Source: Taibaiella sp041660405 (GTDB lineage: Bacteria; Bacteroidota; Bacteroidia; Chitinophagales; Chitinophagaceae). From it: a stretch of 64,000 nucleotides of DNA. A program made the position numbers and the translations under genes. The stretch is from NCBI GenBank assembly GCA_041660405.1, contig JBAZWL010000002.1, forward strand, positions 1-64,000, in the 5' to 3' direction. Positions 18,725 through 26,015 of the stretch are shown here, piece after piece. The notes under the pieces were generated by a model. That model was given only the letters and a program-made list of their open reading frames with translations, had not been told where the DNA came from and ran no database searches. The first letter of the stretch is position 1; each line of letters begins with the position of its first letter.

Positions 18725-20413
18725 CTACTTACTGTACCATATTTTAACGACATCGTAATGTGTTCCATCATGAACACGGATTACATAAAGACCTGCGTTC
18801 AAACTAATATTTTCAATTTTGTATTGGTTGAAACCTGATTGCACTGCTGTTTTAGCATCGTAGACTTTACGCCCTGTAATGTCATAAACACTTACATCTA
18901 TTTTTGATGCACTTTTTAGCGTAAGGCCCAACAGTATTTGGTTTGACGTAGCATTACCTAATACGGACAATCCTAATTCACCGATTTTTTCTTCATCAAT
19001 TCCTGTTGTACCTGTTTTAATTTTCACATCATCCAAAGACCATTCCTGTGCACCAGTACTGGTGGAAGAGGATACATATTTAAATGCAAGGTAGAATGGT
19101 GTTGTTTTATAGGCATTCAAAGAAATATTAGTGTACACTTTCCATGTTGCACTTGTTTCGGTAGAAACATCTTTAATAGACTGCCATGTAGCTGTACCAG
19201 GATTACCGGTTCCAGTATAATTTGTAGAGATAAGAACATCCTTTGTGGTAGTTCCGGAATAATTTGTCTTTAACCAAAACTCAAGTGAAGGGTTATTCGC
19301 AGCAGCAAGATCTACTGGAGCTCTTGTGATCAACCAATCTTCATTATCATTTGCACCACCTGAAAAACCACCATTGATATAAACTGAATTGTTGCCTGTA
19401 TGCCCCTGTGTACCACATCTCCAGGTTGCTGTACCGGTTACACTTGTGTGCTTGAACACACCCATGTTTGGATCAAGGCAATCAGCGAATGTTTCATTTA
19501 AAGTAGTAATGTTTGGAGGAGTACTGGTATCTACAGTAGAGAATTTCCAGGTATTGTTATTATATATTCCCGTACTCTTTATTGTTCCACCAGCTTTTAC
19601 AATAGCTGTAGAATCAAAAGTAACATAGTAGTCCTTATTTGAAGCTAAGGTAATATTACTAATGGTTACCGTCATTCCAACTACTGACAAGTTTGTAGCG
19701 GTAGCAACGGGAAATGGTAGAGGAGTACCACCAACAGGATGCAATACAATACTTCCACTGGTTCCTAACGCAACGTTTTCATTAAATGTCAGTGTTAAAG
19801 TATTTTGGGTTAAAGGAACATTTAAGCCTATAGGAGCTTTGTTTACCAGAATTACATTGGTAGCAACATTATTAAAGTTGGAGATCAATATATCGTCAAC
19901 ATTAATTCTGGAAGCTGATGTATCTGACTTCTGGATTCTGATTCGTTTCGCACTTGCCATGTTAACAGGGATAGTAACTGGAGTAAGCGTGGCGCCGGGT
20001 GTAATAGTTCCACCAACCGGTACCCAGTTAGTACCATCTATAGTATAAAGTAATTGAAGCGTAGCGCCTGTTTCAGAGCCATATCTTGCATGCGAAAAGG
20101 TCACATTTCCTATACCTTGCGTCAGATCTTCGTTCAATGTTATTGATCCATTAGCACCAGTAGTATTATCTACACGACGTACTCTTGCTGCGTGAAGACC
20201 ATTGTATTTGTCACTTGTAGGTATCATATCACCTAAATACACACCAGGCATTACCCAGTTTTTTCCATTCAAAAGAACCGGTGTAGTACTTGCATAAGCC
20301 TTAGTACTGTCTATTTCAAAATCTACGAAGTAAGGAGAAACCTGTGCCATTGCACTCATGCCAGTCATCGCAATACATACAGACAATACACCGGCTTTTA
20401 AAATTTTGCTCAT
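18725..20413 (-). CDS. Choice-of-anchor J adhesin with SbsA-like Ig domain and T9SS type A tail
   Basis: 562 residues from the ATG at 20413 (MSKILKAGVLSVCIAMTGMSA, a clear signal peptide ending AMAQ). An in-frame upstream start at 20551 would put a non-signal stretch ahead of it and overlap the promoter, so I reject it. Domains: a jelly-roll-like N-terminal domain (about 25-200), an SbsA-type Ig-like domain (about 205-305, LTFNENV), a choice-of-anchor J/cleaved-adhesin domain (about 315-470; EDWLITRAPVDL, WSLDDVKIKT) and a T9SS type A domain (about 485-562). It is a surface or secreted binding protein of unknown ligand. A conserved promoter lies at 20549-20596, and a strong terminator follows the stop. 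Confidence 0.9.
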   Translation of the reverse strand: MSKILKAGVLSVCIAMTGMSAMAQVSPYFVDFEIDSTKAYASTTPVLLNGKNWVMPGVYLGDMIPTSDKYNGLHAARVRRVDNTTGANGSITLNEDLTQGIGNVTFSHARYGSETGATLQLLYTIDGTNWVPVGGTITPGATLTPVTIPVNMASAKRIRIQKSDTSASRINVDDILISNFNNVATNVILVNKAPIGLNVPLTQNTLTLTFNENVALGTSGSIVLHPVGGTPLPFPVATATNLSVVGMTVTISNITLASNKDYYVTFDSTAIVKAGGTIKSTGIYNNNTWKFSTVDTSTPPNITTLNETFADCLDPNMGVFKHTSVTGTATWRCGTQGHTGNNSVYINGGFSGGANDNEDWLITRAPVDLAAANNPSLEFWLKTNYSGTTTKDVLISTNYTGTGNPGTATWQSIKDVSTETSATWKVYTNISLNAYKTTPFYLAFKYVSSSTSTGAQEWSLDDVKIKTGTTGIDEEKIGELGLSVLGNATSNQILLGLTLKSASKIDVSVYDITGRKVYDAKTAVQSGFNQYKIENISLNAGLYVIRVHDGTHYDVVKIWYSK

Positions 20414-20548
20414 TTTTATTGGTTTTATATTATGATTGATTAAACAAACAATGGCTAGTCTCTCCCTTTGATCGTCGCTTTTCAAACAATTAGTTTTTTT
20501 AAGCTTCATGACTTGAGAACAACAAACCTTTATCCTGTTTTCAAGAGG

Positions 20549-20596
20549 CAAAATTATGTGCGCTCAATATGGTCACCTATAATCCAATGGTTATGT
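20549..20596 (-). promoter_or_regulatory. Conserved surface-protein promoter, copy 1
   Basis: Read on the minus strand: ACATA (20596-20592), N8, ATTATAGG (20583-20576, within a perfect GGATTATAGG), N19, then TAATTTTG (20556-20549), a perfect Bacteroidota -7 box. The ATTATAGG element occupies the place of the usual -33 TTTG. The start codon is 136 bp downstream. Confidence 0.75.
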
Positions 20597-20840
20597 AGAA
20601 CTTTATCTAATGCATTTTGCTATAACAGCAAAGCATTTGTAATAATCAGAAACTGATTGGTAACATTATCATAATAAATGAATCAGAAGTAACAACTCAA
20701 ACCTTACATAAGCTGATAAACTACAAGAGTAGTAGTCCTCAAACCCGCCAGGCCTTTCAAGATTAAGTTACTGTTAAGTTGTACAGTTTCTATATTGTAT
20801 TAACCTGAATTACAAAACAATACAATTATAGTTATTCAGA

Positions 20841-20888
20841 ACATAACGTATGGATTATAGGTGCATCCTTGTATTCTTATGAATTTTG
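20841..20888 (+). promoter_or_regulatory. Conserved surface-protein promoter, copy 2
   Basis: ACATA (20841-20845), N8, ATTATAGG (20854-20861, within GGATTATAGG), N19, then GAATTTTG (20881-20888). The -7 box has one mismatch to TAnnTTTG. The gene at 20982 starts 94 bp downstream. Confidence 0.7.
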
Positions 20889-20981
20889 CGCTGTGGAATA
20901 TTCAAAATATTAATCCGGGATTAAATTATTAAAGAGTGAACCACAACTAAACCAAACATCGTTACAAAAAGCAAGTAAACA

Positions 20982-21383
20982 ATGACAAACATAACTCCTG
21001 CTACGCACAAAGGACTAAGCGAATCAATCCTAAACAACATTGAAGCTTACAAAAAAATTAAGGGAAGTGAAGATGTGCTTATTGCATTTAAGGCCAACCT
21101 TGAAGCACTAAAGCAAATCTATAATGAGTACACTAACAAGATTAAGGAAATACGCGAATTGGTTAAGTTATATGACCAGGTACAAAACTGTGTCAGAACA
21201 AACTTTCGCAATGCGCGGAATTGGAACAATGGATATCAACATGCTCCTTTTGTCAAGACCAATATCTTGTTCAGTTTAAATAAAAATGTAGGCAATACGC
21301 TGGAGATAAGCGAAACTAATATCTCCAATAATAAAAAACCGATACTGGTCAATTTACCCCCCGCTGAAACGGCAAACAATTAA
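20982..21383 (+). CDS. Small coiled-coil protein, family shared with 37008-37307
   Basis: 133 residues, no signal peptide, Lys/Asn-rich. It starts ITPATHKGL and has a long helix (about 25-75) with the signature YTNKIKEIRELVKLYDQV; the last 50 residues are polar and look disordered. I recognise no named family. The protein at 37008-37307 shares the layout: an I(S/T)P..H start, YxxK(I/M)KE(I/L)REL(V/I)..Y and a basic tail. The gene is 56 bp upstream of a T9SS type B protein gene and under the conserved surface-protein promoter. It is likely cytoplasmic; an accessory role for the linked exported proteins is a guess. Confidence 0.75.
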   Translation: MTNITPATHKGLSESILNNIEAYKKIKGSEDVLIAFKANLEALKQIYNEYTNKIKEIRELVKLYDQVQNCVRTNFRNARNWNNGYQHAPFVKTNILFSLNKNVGNTLEISETNISNNKKPILVNLPPAETANN

Positions 21384-21439
21384 TAAAGGAAAGCCTGTTA
21401 AAATTTACATCAAGGCCATCAACTCAATAAATTATTTTT

Positions 21440-23416
21440 ATGAAATTCTGGTTTTTTCTATTTTCATTATCTATTCATTTTTGCACTGCCCATGCGCAGC
21501 TTATCATCAATGAATTTTCGCAAGGCCCTGGCGGAGCTCAGGAATATATTGAGCTGGTTGTTGTTGGCCAACGAAATTGCGCAGGCGATAGTTGTGTAGA
21601 TATCCGGGGTTGGATGATAGATGATAACAATGGCTGGTACGGCGCTGCATCAGGCCAGGGCATTGCTCCCGGGCACATTCGTTTCTCCAATGATGCAAAC
21701 TGGTCTTGCGTGCCTTATGGTTCTATCATTTTGCTGTATAACCTGGGCGACAAAAACCCTGCTATTACTATGGTTGATGATCCTACGGATGCTAACAATG
21801 ATAATGTTTATGTACTGCCTTCCGTTTCGGCATTGATAGAAGGAGCAGTTACTACACCTATTTCGCCTTCTTCCCTTACATACTCTTATCCATCATCCAC
21901 TGTGTATTCGCCAAGCCCCGCCTGGAGTGCTATAGGACTTGCCAATACAGGTGATGCTGTGATTGTGATTGATCCTGCAACACCTGGTGCAGCGCACCAT
22001 TCCATAGCTTATGGTAACCTGACTTCGGGTGCCAGTGCCGTTATTCAAAAAGCTACATCAGGCGGTTCGAAAAATTATTATCTAACAGATGATCAATACA
22101 CTTTATCTGCATCGTACAATGTGGGTAATGCGCCTGCAGACGAAACTCCGGGCGCAGCCAACAATCCCACGAATGCTACATGGATCAACAGTATGCTTAC
22201 TAATGTAACCGGGGCAGTGGATAATCACATTTATACTTGCATCGAACAAGGAAATTCCTATTTCTTCGATGGCAACACACTAACAACAGCCGGCATCTAT
22301 ATCGATACGATCAACACTACATTAGGTTGTGACAGCATCATTCATTTGCACCTGTCTGTAATCACGCCTGCTATCATTAGCGGTACGATCAGCAGTTGCC
22401 AACCGGTTACCTTTAATGGTATCACTTATACTTCATCAACAGTTGTAAACGATACTCTTCACGCTGCATTAGGTTGCGATAGTGCTTACATCAACATGAT
22501 TATAGCAATACAAGCGATTACAACCAGTGAACAATGGGACACCGTTAGCGGCTGCCAGTCTATAGTGTATAAAGGAGTACCATACACAACCAGCCAGCTT
22601 ATTACTGATACTATCAAAACTCCAGCAGGTTGTGATAGTGTGTATAAAAGAGTCTACCTCAATATAATCCCAACACCTGAGATAAATGTGCCGGAAGATT
22701 TTACTATTTGTGAAGGTGCATCAACCACACTCACTGCTACCTCTGACTTACCGGTGGGATGGGATGGATTCGGACCAGGTGCAACTATAAATGTAAGTCC
22801 GGTCAAAAAGACAAAATATATAGCACGGGTTTTTAATGATCTTAATTGTGAAGGCATGGCAATAGTTACAGTATCTGTAGAGCGTTTGAGTTTATCCTTG
22901 AATGCGTCAACGATCGAAGCTGAAATAGGCCTTCCTGTTACATTTAATGTCAGTTCAAATCAAAACTTTTCCGTTACAGGATGGCAACCGGAAAGCCTTT
23001 TCCCTAATCAATATATATCGCTTCAAACAGCAACATTTTATAAAAAAGGAGCAGTGCAAATTACGGTATCTGGTAAGAGTGAACATGATTGTGTAGATAC
23101 TGCAACCTTATCGATAAATGTATTACAGGCACCTGATATTTTTATCCCTTCTGCCTTCTCTCCAAATGGAGATGGAATGAATGATTACTTCAGGCCAGAG
23201 TTTATCAGAGAGCATGCTATCAAAGAATTTTCCATTTTTAACCGATGGGGTCAAAGGGTGTATGGAATCACTTACAGCCAGCAACTGGGTAAAGGATGGG
23301 ATGGTTCTTATAAAGGTACAAAATGTGAAAAAGGTACTTATTACTATATCCTATCCCTTCAGGATCCATTGGGAAAAGAAGGTGTTATGAAAGGGGATAT
23401 TACTCTGGTTAATTAA
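21440..23416 (+). CDS. Lamin-tail-like T9SS type B surface protein, paralogue of 12399-14810
   Basis: 658 residues. Signal peptide to about residue 19 (CTAHAQ). The N-terminal lamin-tail-like domain (about 20-250; IINEFSQGPGG, DIRGWMIDDNNGWYG, NDANWSCVP) closely matches the paralogue at 12399-14810. Three units of the GCDS repeat family follow (about 260-410), then an Ig-like segment (ICEGASTTLTATSD) and a T9SS type B C-terminus (IFIPSAFSPNGDGMNDYF, NRWGQRVYG). It is probably co-transcribed with the small coiled-coil gene upstream and ends at a strong terminator at 23486. Confidence 0.9.
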   Translation: MKFWFFLFSLSIHFCTAHAQLIINEFSQGPGGAQEYIELVVVGQRNCAGDSCVDIRGWMIDDNNGWYGAASGQGIAPGHIRFSNDANWSCVPYGSIILLYNLGDKNPAITMVDDPTDANNDNVYVLPSVSALIEGAVTTPISPSSLTYSYPSSTVYSPSPAWSAIGLANTGDAVIVIDPATPGAAHHSIAYGNLTSGASAVIQKATSGGSKNYYLTDDQYTLSASYNVGNAPADETPGAANNPTNATWINSMLTNVTGAVDNHIYTCIEQGNSYFFDGNTLTTAGIYIDTINTTLGCDSIIHLHLSVITPAIISGTISSCQPVTFNGITYTSSTVVNDTLHAALGCDSAYINMIIAIQAITTSEQWDTVSGCQSIVYKGVPYTTSQLITDTIKTPAGCDSVYKRVYLNIIPTPEINVPEDFTICEGASTTLTATSDLPVGWDGFGPGATINVSPVKKTKYIARVFNDLNCEGMAIVTVSVERLSLSLNASTIEAEIGLPVTFNVSSNQNFSVTGWQPESLFPNQYISLQTATFYKKGAVQITVSGKSEHDCVDTATLSINVLQAPDIFIPSAFSPNGDGMNDYFRPEFIREHAIKEFSIFNRWGQRVYGITYSQQLGKGWDGSYKGTKCEKGTYYYILSLQDPLGKEGVMKGDITLVN

Positions 23417-23485
23417 TCATACGCAAGTGGTAATTTGAAGTACTGTACGATAGTTTAAGTATCCTCTAATTTAATATTGAAAAGC

Positions 23486-23516
23486 AATCCGGATAAATTC
23501 TATCCGGATTTTTTTT
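23486..23516 (+). terminator. Rho-independent terminator
   Basis: 10-bp arms AATCCGGATA (23486-23495) and TATCCGGATT (23501-23510), loop AATTC, followed by a T run to 23516. It lies 70 bp after the 21440-23416 stop. Confidence 0.88.
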
Positions 23517-23911
23517 ATAAGATAACGCTTCACTTGCAAGGGATCGGGCATCTTTTTACAACTTAAGGAGTTACACCAATTCTCTTTAAAAATTAAAAAG
23601 TGTCTTTCATTTTAATGGCAATCAACCAATGTTATCATATCATTATTCTGCAACGTGAGGCATCGCATAAACGCTTATAAACCCGCTTCTAAAGCAACAC
23701 AAAATATAATACATAACGATTGTATTATAGGCGCAGATTAATAACCAAGGTACTTTTGCATCGTAGAAATGATAGTCATTTTGAGCGCTTCTCCAGGTAA
23801 AAAATTCCTTTAAAAATTACAACACAATTTGCCCCATTTATATAAGATCTATCTGCTATTCTCATTTAATCTCAAATCATCAATCCATTTTAACCGCTAA
23901 AAAAATCAAAA
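23517..23911. other. Intergenic region with conserved promoter
   Basis: 395 bp with no gene. The only recognised element is the promoter at 23711-23758; the predicted leader is about 145 nt. I see nothing else in it. Confidence 0.5.
23711..23758 (+). promoter_or_regulatory. Conserved surface-protein promoter, copy 3
   Basis: ACATA (23711-23715), N8, ATTATAGG (23724-23731, GTATTATAGG), N19, TACTTTTG (23751-23758), a perfect -7 box. It drives the T9SS protein gene at 23912. Confidence 0.75.
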
Positions 23912-25129
23912 ATGAAACGAGTAAAATTACTTTGTATAATTGCCTTGCTTTGTGTTACTACACAATTTACATGGGCTCAAGTGTCATTAGCTTCATGGGA
24001 TTTTACCAATCTGACAGGTGGATCTGGAAATTGGGGTCCAAGTCCTAACCCACCCACCACTTCCAATAGCAATGTTACTGTTGTTGGTCTGATCCGTGGT
24101 CCTGGAGTAACAGCATTAGCTACAGGCTCAGCCGCTGCTAGTGCCTGGGGCGGCGCAGGTTTCTTTGATAATGTTCTTACGACGTCACAAACGCGGGATT
24201 CAGCCATCTCTCTTGGAAATTATTTTACGTTTTCCATCTCTGCTACTATTGGAAATAATTTGTCCCTATCAGAAATCGGGGCGTATAATATCAGAAGATC
24301 TAATACCGGACCAGCAAAGTATAAATGGCAATACAGCCTTGATGGTACTTCTTTTACCAACATTGGAGTTGGAGACTCTATCATAGCAGGCGGAAATGTA
24401 AACTCCCCGGGAAATCCGCAACCAGCCATCACGTTAAGCGGAATTCCCGCTTTACAGAATGTCCCTTCAGGTACCACAGTAACCTTCCGAATAGTTGCCT
24501 GGGGTGCTTCGGGTTTAACCGGAACCTTTTACTTTAATAGCGCAGGTACAAATCCTACGCTGACAATTAATGGTACCATATCCTCTACGCCTCTTCCTTT
24601 AACGCTTATCAGTTTTAAAGGCCAGGCAGAAAACAATGCAAACGTTTTGAATTGGGTTACTGCTAATGAAGAGAATGTAGCATCATTTGAGTTGGAGCGC
24701 GGAACAAATGGTAGTAGCTTTGATAAAATAGCAACATTAAGTGCAAAAGGGAATAATACTGCGACCAACAATCATTACACGTATAAAGATGTTGATGCCT
24801 CCACTACTGCTTACTACCGTTTGAAAATGATTGACAGAGATGACAAAGCTAATTATTCTGACATTGTAGTATTGCGTAAGGGTGCTATACAAAGCACAAT
24901 CAATGTATATCCTAATCCTGCTGAAAATACTTTATTTATTGAGGGCCTGACAAATAATTCCTCTTATCGTATTACCGATGCACTTGGAAGAGAAGCAATT
25001 CCTACTACAGCTGTTCATGCTGAAGGCGCTCTGACATCTATTAATATTTCAGGGTTGGTTCAAGGCATTTACTTTCTTCAATTGACCGATGATAATGGAA
25101 TGGAAACTATCAGGTTCGTAAAAAAATAA
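23912..25129 (+). CDS. Secreted protein with T9SS type A sorting domain
   Basis: 405 residues. Signal peptide to about residue 22 (FTWAQ). The N-terminal half (about 23-230) is a beta-rich domain (SLASWDFTNLTGGSG..., YFTFSISATIGNNLSLSEIGAY) of the kind seen in Bacteroidota surface proteins with LTISG-type ends; I cannot name it. From about 231 (LPLTLISFKGQAENN, LNWVTANEENVASFELERG) comes a fibronectin-like segment and then a type A sorting domain ending MYETIRFVKK-like (ETIRFVKK). It is monocistronic: promoter copy 3 upstream and a perfect-stem terminator downstream. Confidence 0.87.
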   Translation: MKRVKLLCIIALLCVTTQFTWAQVSLASWDFTNLTGGSGNWGPSPNPPTTSNSNVTVVGLIRGPGVTALATGSAAASAWGGAGFFDNVLTTSQTRDSAISLGNYFTFSISATIGNNLSLSEIGAYNIRRSNTGPAKYKWQYSLDGTSFTNIGVGDSIIAGGNVNSPGNPQPAITLSGIPALQNVPSGTTVTFRIVAWGASGLTGTFYFNSAGTNPTLTINGTISSTPLPLTLISFKGQAENNANVLNWVTANEENVASFELERGTNGSSFDKIATLSAKGNNTATNNHYTYKDVDASTTAYYRLKMIDRDDKANYSDIVVLRKGAIQSTINVYPNPAENTLFIEGLTNNSSYRITDALGREAIPTTAVHAEGALTSINISGLVQGIYFLQLTDDNGMETIRFVKK

Positions 25130-25158
25130 TTCGATTACAGATCCAAAGCCTTTGGCAT

Positions 25159-25203
25159 TTTCATGAAAAAGACCCATCTAAACGATGGGTCTTTTTCATG
25201 AAA
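25159..25203. terminator. Strong symmetric terminator
   Basis: Two perfect 20-bp arms (25159-25178 and 25184-25203, core GACCCATC / GATGGGTC) with a 5-nt loop TAAAC. The stem contains AAAAA/TTTTT tracts, so it could work on both strands. It lies 30 bp after the 23912-25129 stop. Confidence 0.85.
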
Positions 25204-25487
25204 TCCTATAAGAGTTTTAAACCCTTACAGAAGATCAAATACGATTACCATTTGTTCCATTAATTAAAAGAAATGAGCCAGTAAAATAAGTTGAACATCC
25301 TTCCTGAAAATCATCTCATTTTAGCATGGTATTTTAAGCCTGTCTTATGGGCTGGTTAAATCTAAAAAAACACAAATTGCAACTACCGTAGGGAGAAAGA
25401 AATTTTCAAATTTCCCATGTTGTCAAATTGTTAATTTGATATTGTAAATATTTGCAAATTAGTATTATATAAATAACAATAATTAAT

Positions 25488-25534
25488 ACATAATAAACGT
25501 ATTGTAGCAATAAAAGATAGCTCTTATACCTTTA
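25488..25534 (+). promoter_or_regulatory. Weak copy of the conserved surface-protein promoter
   Basis: ACATA (25488-25492), N8, ATTGTAGC (25501-25508, two mismatches to ATTATAGG), N18, TACCTTTA (25527-25534, one mismatch in the -7 box). The spacing to ACATA is the same as in the four better copies; the lower spacer is one base shorter. Confidence 0.45.
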
Positions 25535-25972
25535 CACAGTATCTCGGTCGGATACCGTGAGTTGCCCCAAATTCCTGAATAAAAATCAACCCCATTCCTT
25601 GCTAGTTTGCTTTTAAACCAACTGCTGGAACTCACCCCAACCAACGTTCGTATTTTACATTCAGGAGTACAGGGTAACTCATGTTTTTTTTAAACAATGA
25701 CCATAGTAAAAGAATGAGGTTTTTAATGCTCATTTTTATCAAAAAAAATATACTAATCAATTAGTAAAAAATAATTTGTTGCATGTATATGACCATGCAA
25801 ATTCTTCTTCCCATTCAGGGCTGATCTTTTAAAAATGTAAAACTTTTTTTTCCTTTTTCATAACACGCCAATCATAATTTCTTAATTAGGCGTAACACTT
25901 CCTTCCTTCATAATTTTACACTGTATCCGATCCATAGTACATAGTATCCGACCAAAGGTACCGTTCAAATAA

Positions 25973-26007
25973 AATACTGAAAAAAAAGCAACCACGCTTT
26001 CAGTATT
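25973..26007 (+). promoter_or_regulatory. Hairpin immediately upstream of the start codon
   Basis: AATACTGAAA (25973-25982) pairs perfectly with TTTCAGTATT (25998-26007), loop 15 nt, ending 8 nt before the ATG at 26016. The same TTTCAGTATT recurs after the stop codon at 28950-28959, so the 5' arm could pair with either. It may influence translation or mRNA stability. Confidence 0.45.
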
Positions 26008-26015
26008 AGTAAAAA

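Larger units (their letters stand above)
20414..20981. other. Divergent promoter region
   Basis: 568 bp without a convincing gene. It holds two copies of the same promoter layout facing outward (minus 20596-20549, plus 20841-20888), about 245 bp apart. Nothing else recognisable was found in the middle. Confidence 0.6.
25204..26015 (+). other. Long leader region of the 971-residue protein gene
   Basis: 812 bp without a convincing gene. It contains a weak promoter copy at 25488-25534, which would give a leader of about 475 nt. Within the leader, GGTCGGATAC (25546-25555) is the exact reverse complement of GTATCCGACC (25944-25953), and a near copy GTATCCGATC lies at 25923. A hairpin sits right before the start codon (25973-26007). 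The middle is AT-rich with nothing I can name. Confidence 0.5.

Noticed and set aside
20414..20551. Longer start for the choice-of-anchor J gene at 20551
   Set aside because: It would put 46 non-signal residues before a clear signal peptide and overlap the promoter at 20549-20596.
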